From positions 1,326,501-1,390,500 of the forward strand of contig NC_013520.1 in the NCBI RefSeq assembly GCF_000024945.1: DNA of 64,000 nt, in the 5' to 3' direction. This document shows, piece after piece, positions 26,648-34,874 of this stretch. The notes beneath the pieces are model-generated. The model did not search any database and had not been told where the DNA came from. It saw only the letters and a program-made list of their open reading frames with translations. A program made the position numbers and the translations under genes. This DNA is from Veillonella parvula DSM 2008. GTDB taxonomy: Bacteria > Bacillota > Negativicutes > Veillonellales > Veillonellaceae. Within the stretch, counting starts at the first letter, position 1; each line of letters opens with the position of its first letter.

Positions 26648-27460
26648 TTAGCGTACAACGCGTTTTGCGCCGATGTAACGTTCACCCCAATAGCCAGTAT
26701 CAAGATCTGCTACTGCAACACCACGACTGGAAGTGGCGCTAATGAACTTGCCATCGCCAATATAAATGCCAGAGTGAGATGGACCTGGTTCATATGTTTC
26801 GAAGAATACCAAATCCCCTGCTTTCAAGTTCGCACGAGAAACTTCAACACCTACGTTATACTGTTCATCTGCCAAACGTGGTAAGGAAATACCTTGTTTT
26901 TCAAATACATATTTAACATAACCAGAGCAGTCAAAGCCACTTGGAGTAGTACCGCCAAATACATAGGGTACACCGCGGTATTTGTCAGCTTCTGCCAAGA
27001 TTGCGTGAATGCTGCTAGGTGTTTCATTTTTCGTAATATTGTTTAATTTAACGTTCTTGCCATTAATGGATTGACCAGCGATACGACGGGATGTCGCGTT
27101 GCTGTTTGTAAAAGCGGATTTCGTTGCTACTGCTTTAGTCGCTGCATTTTGAGTCAATACTGCCTTCGTAGAACGAGGAGCACCCATCAATGCGTTATAC
27201 GTAGCAGGGCCTACGATACCATCCACTGGAAGGCCACGATCTTGTTGGAACAAACGAACTGCCCACTTCGTTTCCTTACCATATACACCATTTTTATCTG
27301 TAGCATTATAGCCGTGTTTAATTAGTTGTTGTTGAACCGCTGTAACACTTTTGCCCTTATCACCATATTGTAATGTTGTTGCGCCAACCATGGCTGTTGT
27401 GGCACACACAAAAGTTAATGTTAATGCCGTTATTTTAACCTTACTATATTTTGACTTCAT
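26648..27460 (-). CDS. Exported NlpC/P60 peptidoglycan hydrolase with PG-binding domain
   Basis: A 270-aa cell-wall enzyme. Residues 1-27 are a signal peptide, about 30-92 a PG_binding_1 domain (LQYGDKGKSVTAVQQQLIKHGY, GVYGKETKWAVRLFQQ, VDGIVGPATYNAL), then a linker rich in Thr/Ala/Asn. From about 150 an NlpC/P60 domain follows: GVPYVFGGTTPSGFDCSGYVKY with catalytic Cys178, and HSGIYIGDGKFISA with His229. The third polar catalytic position, often His, appears as Ser in FISA. It probably cleaves stem peptides (D-Glu to diaminopimelate). The ATG at 27460 is chosen over the upstream TTG, which lies before the AAGGAAG site. Confidence 0.93.
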   Translation of the reverse strand: MKSKYSKVKITALTLTFVCATTAMVGATTLQYGDKGKSVTAVQQQLIKHGYNATDKNGVYGKETKWAVRLFQQDRGLPVDGIVGPATYNALMGAPRSTKAVLTQNAATKAVATKSAFTNSNATSRRIAGQSINGKNVKLNNITKNETPSSIHAILAEADKYRGVPYVFGGTTPSGFDCSGYVKYVFEKQGISLPRLADEQYNVGVEVSRANLKAGDLVFFETYEPGPSHSGIYIGDGKFISATSSRGVAVADLDTGYWGERYIGAKRVVR

Positions 27461-27544
27461 ATGCTTCCTTTCCAAAAAACTTTTAAAGTAAGTTATTTAT
27501 TCAAAATATACTAACCGTCTATTTATTTGCATTCACAAATACAG

Positions 27545-28555
27545 CTAGTCTTCTTTGCTCTTGTTGGTATAAGCCTCTGGTGCCATAAAAACATCTGCAC
27601 TACTTGGTCCGAGTAACGGAGCCTCTTCATGCTCTTCAAAATTTATAGCTGACTTAACCCAATACAAAGGCCGTTGCTTCACCTCTTCAAAAATACGACC
27701 TACATACTCGCCAATAATTCCCAGTCCGACGAGTTGAATTCCACCAATAAACAAGATTGATACGCCCAAGGTTGTCCACCCATTCAAAGCTTGTCCTGTA
27801 AGATATACATACAAAAGATGTAAAATGAGCAAAAAGCTCATTCCACCACAAAGTACACCTACATACAAGGCGGCCCGTAAAGGCACCCTTGAAAAAGCGG
27901 TTACACCATCCAGAGCAAATCGAATCATTTTACGCACACTAAACTTTGAGACACCTGCAAATCGAGGTGGTGCCACAAAGTGCAACTCTGCTTGTCTGTA
28001 CCCTAAGGCGCCGACAATACCACGTAAAAATCGACCATGTTCTCTGAATCGTTTCAACGTGCCCAATGCTTTACTATTCATGAGGCGGAAATCGGACCCG
28101 CCTTCAACAATAGGAACATCGGCCATTTTGTTCATTAGTTTGTAATAATACTTAGACGTGAAAGATTTAGCCCAACTAGCGTCATCAGTTGAATCGCGTA
28201 TGGTACGCACCACATCATACCCTGATTCCCATAATCGAACTAGTTCAGGAATCAATGCAGGTGGATGCTGCATATCACCGTCCATTGTAATGACTGCATC
28301 GCCATGAGCATAATCAAGTCCACATGTAAGTGCCGTTTGATGCCCAAAGTTACGAGCCAGCAATAACACTTTAACATGTTTGTCATTGAATGCAATTTCA
28401 CGCAGTATCATAGCTGACGAATCACTAGATCCATCATCCACGAAGATTAGTTCATAATCATATGTGAGACCTGACATAACATCAGTTACAGCTTTATAAA
28501 AGTTCGCTATATTTTCCTCTTCGTTATATACAGGCACTACAATAGAAAGTAACAT
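27545..28555 (-). CDS. Polyprenyl-phosphate glycosyltransferase (GT2, DPM/GtrB-like)
   Basis: A 336-aa family 2 glycosyltransferase. LLSIVVPVYNEEENI, FVDDGSSDSS, ITMDGDMQHPP (metal-binding DxD-type motif) and FRLMNSKAL are the typical GT-A elements. Two membrane segments follow around 230-290 (ALYVGVLCGGMSFLLILHLLYVYL; GVSILFIGGIQLVGLGIIGEYVGRIF). This is the layout of GtrB/CsbB/YkoT enzymes, which move a sugar from a nucleotide donor to undecaprenyl phosphate on the cytoplasmic face. The donor and final acceptor are unknown; surface polysaccharide or LPS decoration is plausible. GGAGG lies before the ATG. It is probably a single-gene unit after a 376-bp gap. Confidence 0.88.
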   Translation of the reverse strand: MLLSIVVPVYNEEENIANFYKAVTDVMSGLTYDYELIFVDDGSSDSSAMILREIAFNDKHVKVLLLARNFGHQTALTCGLDYAHGDAVITMDGDMQHPPALIPELVRLWESGYDVVRTIRDSTDDASWAKSFTSKYYYKLMNKMADVPIVEGGSDFRLMNSKALGTLKRFREHGRFLRGIVGALGYRQAELHFVAPPRFAGVSKFSVRKMIRFALDGVTAFSRVPLRAALYVGVLCGGMSFLLILHLLYVYLTGQALNGWTTLGVSILFIGGIQLVGLGIIGEYVGRIFEEVKQRPLYWVKSAINFEEHEEAPLLGPSSADVFMAPEAYTNKSKED

Positions 28556-28901
28556 AAATCCTCCAAAGTATTTTACTCACATATTTTATGTTAATTAGTA
28601 AATTAAGGCAAATGCTAAAGGTTAACAATAGGCCTAATAATGTTTATAAAGCCAGTAAATAAGCCACTTCTCTATAAAACACCAATAAAACACTTCATTT
28701 ATCTTTTATATAACTATAGCAAATTAATATAATATTAATTTATTTGTAAACCTAATTAATGAAGCGATTTATAAAAAATATTTATTTTAATGATATGGAA
28801 GTAAATATGATTATTTCTGACTTTATTAACTATTAATCAAAAATTTATATGTATTTTTATCACAAATTTACCGGAAACATCTATTTTCATCTATTTTTCA
28901 T
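28556..28901. other. AT-rich intergenic region, no gene seen
   Basis: About 350 bp of very AT-rich sequence between the HupH-like gene's terminator and the glycosyltransferase gene. I see no open frame with a ribosome-binding site, no tRNA and no strong hairpin apart from the flanking terminator. It probably contains the glycosyltransferase's upstream boundary only. Confidence 0.5.
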
Positions 28902-28930
28902 AAAAAGGAGACCCGTTAAGGTTCTCCTTT
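28902..28930 (-). terminator. Terminator of the hydrogenase operon
   Basis: On the minus strand AAAGGAGAACC pairs with GGGTCTCCTTT, followed by TTTT. It begins immediately after the stop codon of the HupH-like gene. Confidence 0.8.
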
Positions 28931-28931
28931 A

Positions 28932-29309
28932 CTATAATCCAGCAGCATCAATCCAAGATTGTAAATCTTCCTCCGCCAGTTCCATATCCTCTATATAAGC
29001 ACCAGCTACAACTGGATACTTAGCGATCTCTACGGTATGTAAAATTGAGTCATCACGACCATTTTTATAAGTCCCAATCCAGATTCCAGAAAATTGTGAT
29101 TCATACCATTCTACAGGTTGATCAGTTTCATTAAAGTTAATCGTAATATGACCGCGTCCAAGTGTTTCTAATACTTCAACTTGTTCTTCCTCTGTTAAAC
29201 CCGTTTTTTCAATATAAATCGAATATGTCTCACCAGTTTCACGCAAATTCTTTAGAGCCAAACGCAACTCATTTAAAACGGCGCGAACATTACCATAATT
29301 TTCAATCAT
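28932..29309 (-). CDS. HupH/HyaF C-terminal-domain hydrogenase maturation protein
   Basis: A 125-aa protein resembling only the C-terminal domain of HupH/HyaF hydrogenase expression proteins: GRGHITINFNETDQPVEWYESQFSGIWIGTYKNGRDDSILHTVEIAKYPVVAGAYIEDMELAEEDLQSWI. Full-length HupH is about 280 aa, so this is a short form. In Ralstonia and Rhizobium the family helps assemble the small-subunit Fe-S clusters; the role here is inferred from family and position. AGGAG lies 5 nt before the ATG. It is the last gene of the hydrogenase operon, 50 bp after the protease gene. Confidence 0.8.
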   Translation of the reverse strand: MIENYGNVRAVLNELRLALKNLRETGETYSIYIEKTGLTEEEQVEVLETLGRGHITINFNETDQPVEWYESQFSGIWIGTYKNGRDDSILHTVEIAKYPVVAGAYIEDMELAEEDLQSWIDAAGL

Positions 29310-29359
29310 AAATACTCCTATACAGAGACTATCTTTACATTCTATAAGCTATCTATATA

Positions 29360-29956
29360 CTATATGAAATTTTCACTTTGTGCTTTAGGCTCAGCTACTA
29401 CGCCCCATTCTCGTAGTACATTCAAAACACGTTTCTTAACCTCAGGCAAGGCGCATTGTACCGGCTCGCTAGGTTCAAAACCAATTTCCAATGATTCCGG
29501 CTCTACACCGATAACCACTGCATCTTCTAATGGATCCTCTTGAATAGCACGGATACGTAAAATATCTTGCATTCCTACTTCATGTACAGAAATATGTTCC
29601 GTAAAATATTGTTCTAATTCCTTATGAGGAAATTCATATATAGTTCCTGGAGCATCTCCGCCATTAATAGCGTCTACAAGAAGGATTTTCTTCATACCAC
29701 GCATATACGTAAGTAATTCCATTCCCATAGTGCCACCGTCAATAATAGAAATCGCAGGCGTAAATGTGAAAGATTCTTTCAATTCTTTTACTACATGAAC
29801 ACCTAATCCCTCATCGGTAAGCAAAATATTGCCGACTCCAAGTAGGATAATTTCATTGTCTCCATCATCATAAAGGCTATTTAAATCAATACGCGGACCC
29901 TCTGAGTCCGCGTATTGTTCCAAGCCACTGATGATATCAGTACTTGTATTAGTCAT
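29360..29956 (-). CDS. hupD: Hydrogenase maturation protease (HupD/HyaD)
   Basis: A 198-aa member of the HyaD/HybD peptidase family. The signature ILLGVGNILLTDEGLGVHVVKEL carries the acidic nickel ligand, DGGTMGMELL the second conserved block and SVHEVGMQDIL the His ligand. It trims the C-terminal tail of the large subunit once nickel is in place. About 40 residues precede the conserved core, longer than usual. The ATG at 29956 is chosen: it overlaps the end of the cytochrome gene as ATGACTAA. Starts further upstream would lie inside that gene in another frame. It is fourth in the hydrogenase operon. Confidence 0.93.
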   Translation of the reverse strand: MTNTSTDIISGLEQYADSEGPRIDLNSLYDDGDNEIILLGVGNILLTDEGLGVHVVKELKESFTFTPAISIIDGGTMGMELLTYMRGMKKILLVDAINGGDAPGTIYEFPHKELEQYFTEHISVHEVGMQDILRIRAIQEDPLEDAVVIGVEPESLEIGFEPSEPVQCALPEVKKRVLNVLREWGVVAEPKAQSENFI

Positions 29957-30758
29957 TTTCTTGTAATTCTCTTTCTCTAGGATCATTAGGATCACTTGGA
30001 CGATATGTAGTACCAGATGGTTTATCAATACGTTCCCCACGACGACGTTTACCATTAAGGTCTTCAATATCAATTGGATCATGAGCGTAATATTTCATAC
30101 CTGAAACCATAGCAGATACTTCGCCGGATTCCTCCATAACATCTTCTCGGAATGCCATATACACGTGAACAATAGTAAAGAACAAGAATCCCCACGCAAT
30201 GTAGTGATGGATAACATGGACCTTGTATTCACCACCAAATAATGTAACCACTGGTGCAAATAAAGTTCCTAGAATACCATTAGGGTTAACCATCGAATAC
30301 ATTGCAAAACCCGTTAAAATTTCAAAGAAGAACATAATGTATACCATCATATACGCAGTTCTAGCTAAGGAATTACGAAGCCAATGATGTTCATGTTTTT
30401 GAGGAATCATTAAATAGTGCAATGTTGTTTCTTTAAGACCGTACCAATACCGTTTTTGACGGAATTTAGGTAATAATCTATCCCCTCTGTTCCAAAGAGC
30501 GCCTGCAAAACGGAAGATAAAGGAGAACGTTAAGATAACACCTGCAATGAAATGGATACGACGCATAGTTTCCATAGAGAACCAGCCATCAATAGCAAAG
30601 GTTGGTTCAGGGTTACCCGTAATCGCAGCAAAGCCTGGATCACCGATATATAAGCCAGTCCAGAACAATGCAGTTACACTAAGTACCATAGTCCAGTGGA
30701 ATATGCGCAGCCATAGACTAAATACGACATACGCCTTTTTGTCAGTATGTATTAACAT
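29949..30758 (-). CDS. hupC: NiFe hydrogenase cytochrome b subunit
   Basis: A 269-aa membrane cytochrome of the HupC/HyaC family, which passes electrons between the hydrogenase and the quinone pool. Four or more hydrophobic segments are visible: RIFHWTMVLSVTALFWTGLYIG (His in the first helix), MRRIHFIAGVILTFSFIFRF, LARTAYMMVYIMFFFEILTGFAMY and HVIHHYIAWGFLFFTIVHVYMAF, with several His residues suited to bind two b hemes. The C-terminal 40 residues are polar and cytoplasmic. It lies 14 bp after the large subunit and overlaps the protease gene by 8 bp. Confidence 0.95.
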   Translation of the reverse strand: MLIHTDKKAYVVFSLWLRIFHWTMVLSVTALFWTGLYIGDPGFAAITGNPEPTFAIDGWFSMETMRRIHFIAGVILTFSFIFRFAGALWNRGDRLLPKFRQKRYWYGLKETTLHYLMIPQKHEHHWLRNSLARTAYMMVYIMFFFEILTGFAMYSMVNPNGILGTLFAPVVTLFGGEYKVHVIHHYIAWGFLFFTIVHVYMAFREDVMEESGEVSAMVSGMKYYAHDPIDIEDLNGKRRRGERIDKPSGTTYRPSDPNDPRERELQEND

Positions 30759-30772
30759 AAGCCCACCACCCT

Positions 30773-32674
30773 TTATTTACACAATGCATCTGTATTGACG
30801 GAAACAATTTTTTCGCCTTTTTTATTGTATAAATGGGTTGCACATGCTAGGCATGGATCAAAGGAGTGAATTACCTTCAAAATTTCAAGTGGTTTATCCG
30901 CAATTTTTACATGTGTATCAATCATAGAATCTTCATAGGCACCATGTTCATTAGCTGCAGTCTTAGGGCACGCATTCCATGTAGATGGTACTATACATTG
31001 ATAATTTGCAGAGCGTCCATCTTTAATATGTATCCAGTGACCCAAACCACCACGAGGCGCATCTACAAGGCCAACCCCTTTAGCATCTTTATCCCATGTA
31101 TTTGGTTCAAACTTAGTCATATCCGCTACTGTAGTATCACCATTTTTAATATTAGATACAAGTTTGTTAAAGAAGTATTGGCTAATATTTGCCGCTACTT
31201 GTGCATCAAGGCCACGACATGCTGTACGTCCTACCATAGTAGTCATCCATACATGAGCTGGTACACCCAATACTTGTGATACTGTATCAATTTGACGAAC
31301 AATCATAGATTCAGCCCAAGTTGGGTCTTTGATTATGCCTTGTTTTACCTTTGTATACACAACAATATATTTTGCTAATGGACCAACCTCTGCAGTTTTC
31401 CCTTTGAAAGTTGGAGATTTAATCCAAGAATATTTTTTATCTTCATCAAGGAATTCCCATTTTTCTTTTGTACCAGATTTAGGACCTGTAAATTTAGGAT
31501 CAGTAACACCTTCAATAGGATGAAGTGTTTTTGTTCCATCTGGATATGTAAACCAGGAATGATCAACCTCTTCACTAAGGTATTGAGGATCCATAAAATC
31601 TTTACCTTCTAATGGGATAAATGTTGCTTTATCTACACCTAACGCAAAGTTTTCAACAACACCATTGGAACGAACAATACATTTCTTATGATAGTCACCA
31701 TTAGAAATACCGGTGTACGTATCATCAGGATAATCGCCATAGGACATAACGCGTTTCTTCGCAAGGCCACCACCATCGATCATACCTTTTTCTACATATA
31801 TTTTACCGATAGCTAATAGATCTGGCACGTAGAAATTATCAACTAAGTCTTTAGTCAATGCAATAGATTGCTCTACAGCAGCAAGGCGTTGCGTATTAAT
31901 AGGGGCATTCATATCATTCATAGAAATAGAGCATGGCATGCCACCTACAATGTAATGAGGATGAGGGTTTTTGCCACCAAATACAACATGAGGAATTACA
32001 ATATCCCGTTGACGATCAAGAATGTTCAAATAATGAGATACGGCCATCAAATGAACTTCTGGAGGTAACAAGTTATAATCAGGATGATCCCACCATTGAG
32101 CGGAGAAAATCCCCAATTGGCCTGATTCAACTATTTTCTTAACCTTTTGTTGTACAGCCGTAAAGTATGCTGTAGTAGCCTTAGGAAACTCTTTAGGATA
32201 GGCTGAGTCTTTTGATGCCGTTTCCGCAGGTGCTAAACCGCTCACATTATAAGTTGCTAATACATCATTTTGTAATTGAGCGGTTTTAGCAGGATCTGCA
32301 CTAAGAGCTGCTACCGGACTAACCCAATCAAGCGCATGTAAGTGATAGAAATGCACGATATGATCATGCACATCTAGACTACTATGCATGATATTACGTA
32401 TATAGTTTGCATTTTTAGGAATTGTAATTCCAATTGCATCCTCTACCGCACGTAATGCTGCCAACGCATGTGTTGTAGTACATACACCACAAATCCGTTG
32501 TACGAACGCCCAAAGGTCACGAGGATCGCGATCTTTAGCAACAAGTTCGATACCGCGCCAAGCAGTACCAGAAGACAATGCGTCCTCTACTTTACCACTC
32601 GCTTCATCAACTTTTATTTCAACCCGTAAATGACCTTCAATACGGGAAATCGGATCTACTACTACGCGTTTCAT
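30773..32674 (-). CDS. hupL: NiFe hydrogenase large subunit
   Basis: A 633-aa catalytic subunit. The N-terminal signature VDPISRIEGHLRVEIKV and the nickel-binding RICGVCTTTHALAALRAVE (CxxC) are present. The second CxxC pair is near the end in FDPCLACATH, so all four cysteine ligands of the NiFe site are there. A 19-residue tail (LYNKKGEKIVSVNTDALCK) follows that His and would be cut off by the HupD protease, showing a normal maturation route. The sequence fits membrane-bound group 1 enzymes. The gene begins inside the small-subunit stop (TAATG), so the subunits are translationally coupled. Confidence 0.97.
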   Translation of the reverse strand: MKRVVVDPISRIEGHLRVEIKVDEASGKVEDALSSGTAWRGIELVAKDRDPRDLWAFVQRICGVCTTTHALAALRAVEDAIGITIPKNANYIRNIMHSSLDVHDHIVHFYHLHALDWVSPVAALSADPAKTAQLQNDVLATYNVSGLAPAETASKDSAYPKEFPKATTAYFTAVQQKVKKIVESGQLGIFSAQWWDHPDYNLLPPEVHLMAVSHYLNILDRQRDIVIPHVVFGGKNPHPHYIVGGMPCSISMNDMNAPINTQRLAAVEQSIALTKDLVDNFYVPDLLAIGKIYVEKGMIDGGGLAKKRVMSYGDYPDDTYTGISNGDYHKKCIVRSNGVVENFALGVDKATFIPLEGKDFMDPQYLSEEVDHSWFTYPDGTKTLHPIEGVTDPKFTGPKSGTKEKWEFLDEDKKYSWIKSPTFKGKTAEVGPLAKYIVVYTKVKQGIIKDPTWAESMIVRQIDTVSQVLGVPAHVWMTTMVGRTACRGLDAQVAANISQYFFNKLVSNIKNGDTTVADMTKFEPNTWDKDAKGVGLVDAPRGGLGHWIHIKDGRSANYQCIVPSTWNACPKTAANEHGAYEDSMIDTHVKIADKPLEILKVIHSFDPCLACATHLYNKKGEKIVSVNTDALCK

Positions 32675-33813
32675 TAGTGACCTCCTCCATTATTATGTTT
32701 CTTTTCATCCCATAAGCCTTGTTCTTTTAAGCGTTTTTCTTCTTTCATATCAAGAATTTTATTACGCGTAAGAGTTGCTGCACCATGAACGATAACCGCT
32801 GCAGTGGCACCAACGGCAGCTACTGTACCGATTGTATCAGCAGTTGTGATAGTATTAGCCAATGGAATATCTGGTAATCGTTTGTAGAACACATCATTAT
32901 CCCAGAAGCCCTTTTCAGAGCAACCAATACAACCGTGACCGGATTGAATTGGATAGGATAAACCATTCCACCAACGTAGATTACCACAAGAATTATATGT
33001 TTGAGGTCCACGACAACCTACCTTGTATAGGCACCAACCAGATTTAGATGCATCATCGTCAAATTTTTCAACGAAGAGACCAGAGTCAAAGAAGGCACGA
33101 CGGTAGCATGTGTCGTGAATACGATTGCCATAAAATTGTTTAGGACGGCCTTGAGAATCAAGAGGTGGAATTTGACCAAATAATGCATAATGCATAATTA
33201 CACCAGTCATAACCTCCGGAATTGGAGGGCAGCCAGGAACCTTGATAATAGGCTTACCAGATACAACGGAAGATACAGAAACTGTATTTGTTGGATTTGG
33301 TTTTGCCGCCTGTATACCGCCCCAAGAAGCACAAGAACCATATTCTATGATTGCTGCAGCTCCTTTAGCTGCTTCTAATAGGGATTCTTTAAATGTACGT
33401 CCACCTACTGTGCAATAAACACCATCTTCATCAAGTGGTACGCCACCTTCAACAGCCAAGATATATTTACCGGCTTTTTCTTTGATGATTTTTTCTAAAT
33501 GTTCCTCTAATGGTGCACCAGACGCTGCCGCCAAAGTATCATCATATTCAAGAGAAATCATGTTCAAAATAACATCAGAAGTAAAGGGAGAGGATGAACG
33601 GATAAAAGATTCACTACAACCAGTACATTCATGACCATGCAACCAAATCACCGTAGGTAATTCAGTTGTTTCGGCAGCCTTAACAAAGGTGTCTAACATC
33701 GTTGGAGGTAGACCTAAAATAGCAGTGAGTGCTACACAGGATTTCATAAATGTGCGTCGACTCAAACGGCGTTCTTGGAAGAGTGTCCACAAACTATTTA
33801 TACGATTCTTCAT
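32674..33813 (-). CDS. hupS: NiFe hydrogenase small subunit, Tat-exported
   Basis: A 379-aa small subunit. The N-terminus bears a twin-arginine signal (LSRRTFMKS, Arg19-Arg20) and a hydrophobic stretch, so the folded dimer is exported with the large subunit. Cys ligands for the proximal cluster are seen in WLHGHECTGCSESF, EYGSCASWGG and KVPGCPPIPEV; for the other clusters in CYRRAFFDSG, GWCLYKVGCRGPQTYNSC and GHGCIGCSEKGFWD. A C-terminal hydrophobic anchor (TIGTVAAVGATAAVIVHGAA) follows. The ATG at 33813 has AAGGAGG 9 nt upstream; the reading frame extends 11 codons further but without such a site. It is first in the hydrogenase operon. Confidence 0.96.
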   Translation of the reverse strand: MKNRINSLWTLFQERRLSRRTFMKSCVALTAILGLPPTMLDTFVKAAETTELPTVIWLHGHECTGCSESFIRSSSPFTSDVILNMISLEYDDTLAAASGAPLEEHLEKIIKEKAGKYILAVEGGVPLDEDGVYCTVGGRTFKESLLEAAKGAAAIIEYGSCASWGGIQAAKPNPTNTVSVSSVVSGKPIIKVPGCPPIPEVMTGVIMHYALFGQIPPLDSQGRPKQFYGNRIHDTCYRRAFFDSGLFVEKFDDDASKSGWCLYKVGCRGPQTYNSCGNLRWWNGLSYPIQSGHGCIGCSEKGFWDNDVFYKRLPDIPLANTITTADTIGTVAAVGATAAVIVHGAATLTRNKILDMKEEKRLKEQGLWDEKKHNNGGGH

Positions 33814-33850
33814 GGAATATAGCCTCCTTACAACAACTTTGCGCAATATA

Positions 33851-33856
33851 ATTATA
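33851..33856 (-). promoter_or_regulatory. Probable -10 box of the hydrogenase operon
   Basis: TATAAT on the minus strand about 38 bp before the hupS start. No good -35 hexamer is found at 16-18 bp, which would fit a promoter that needs an activator. Confidence 0.4.
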
Positions 33857-34003
33857 TTACTTAATAAACTACAACGTTTATGACAGAAATCATTTTTATG
33901 AGCTCACTCAATCAGTTTGACGAAGTTCAACCAGCATGATGACAATCATATTTTTACTATTTTATTATATCACTTAACATTTTTGAAAACTATAAAATTT
34001 AAC

Positions 34004-34045
34004 AAAAAAGCTGTATATAAGAAATTAACTTTTCTTATATACAGC
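34004..34045 (-). terminator. Terminator after the thioredoxin gene
   Basis: A perfect 15-bp stem (34010-34024 and 34031-34045), followed on the minus strand by six T residues (34004-34009). Confidence 0.92.
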
Positions 34046-34087
34046 CTCATGTTATTTATTTTCTACGAATTCCTAGTTATTAATTAA

Positions 34088-34417
34088 TTAGATAACTTCC
34101 TTTATTAGAGACTCAAGCATATCTGCTTTTTTATAACCCACAAGGGAATCAAGCATTTTACCATCTCGGAAGAATACTAAGGATGGAATACCATCAACAT
34201 CTTCTTTTAACAAAATACCACGAAGATTTTTATCTTCTGCATTAACACTAAAGAATTCTACTTGACCTTTTAAACGCTCTGCTACGTCTTCAATCTCTGG
34301 ACGCATAACGGTGCAAGGTTCGCACCAACCAGCCCAAAAATCAACAATAGCTAAACCTTTAGCGCCAAGCACTTTCTCATCAAATTCTTGTACACTAGTA
34401 ATTGCTGTAATTGCCAT
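34088..34417 (-). CDS. Thioredoxin family protein, WCEPC active site
   Basis: A 109-aa thioredoxin-fold protein of normal length with IVDFWAGWCEPCTVMRPEIE (Cys32, Cys35), VNAEDKN, and the cis-Pro segment GIPSLVFFRDGKML. It would reduce protein disulfides in the cytoplasm, since there is no signal peptide. The active site has Glu in place of the usual Gly (CEPC instead of CGPC), which should change its redox potential, so a specialised role is possible. AGGAG lies before the ATG. It is a single-gene unit between the hydrogenase operon and RNase P RNA. Confidence 0.9.
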   Translation of the reverse strand: MAITAITSVQEFDEKVLGAKGLAIVDFWAGWCEPCTVMRPEIEDVAERLKGQVEFFSVNAEDKNLRGILLKEDVDGIPSLVFFRDGKMLDSLVGYKKADMLESLIKEVI

Positions 34418-34475
34418 GAAGTTCTCCTAACAAAGATCTACAATCTTATATACTATCAATTATATGTTAAATATA

Positions 34476-34828
34476 GAAGCAAGCAATCAATAAGCCGAGT
34501 TCTGTTCCACTTGCGCGGTGACGATTATCTTTCTAGGCGTACAGTCGCCTGCACGCTCGAGCGACACAACCCGGAAGGTAGGCGGGACCACCCTTAACCC
34601 TTCCCTATTCGGTCTTGCTCCGGATGGGGTTTACCGAGCCAGCCTGTTACCAGACTGCTGGTGAGCTCTTACCTCACCTTTCCACCCTTACCACTTACGT
34701 GGCGGTTTCCTTTTCTATGGCACTTTCCCTAAGGTTACCCTCGCCAGACGTTATCTGGCATCCTGCCCTATGGAGCTCGGACTTTCCTCGAGTCTTATAG
34801 ACTCGCAATCGTCTTTCATACTTGCTTC
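34476..34828 (-). ncRNA. rnpB: RNase P RNA, class A
   Basis: The minus strand shows the conserved 5' block GAGGAAAGTCCGAGCTCC, the CAGGATGCC segment, GAGGGTAACC, AGGGTGGAAAGGTGAGGTAAGAG, and the 3' block ACAGAACTCGGCTTA. The ends (GAAGCAAG at 34821-34828 and CTTGCTTC at 34476-34483) pair as the closing P1 helix, giving about 353 nt. It is the catalytic RNA that removes tRNA 5' leaders. Short reading frames inside it are not genes. Confidence 0.97.
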
Positions 34829-34833
34829 AATTC

Positions 34834-34862
34834 AGTTTATCATAGCTAACAATTTGTTGCAA
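34834..34862 (-). promoter_or_regulatory. Promoter of rnpB
   Basis: TTGCAA (34857-34862) and TAAACT (34834-34839) on the minus strand, 17 bp apart. The predicted start is within a few bases of the RNase P RNA 5' end. Confidence 0.6.
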
Positions 34863-34874
34863 GAAAATGCATCA

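Noticed and set aside
34388-34800. Short plus-strand frames in the RNase P RNA region
   Set aside because: The region is fully explained by the structured RNA.
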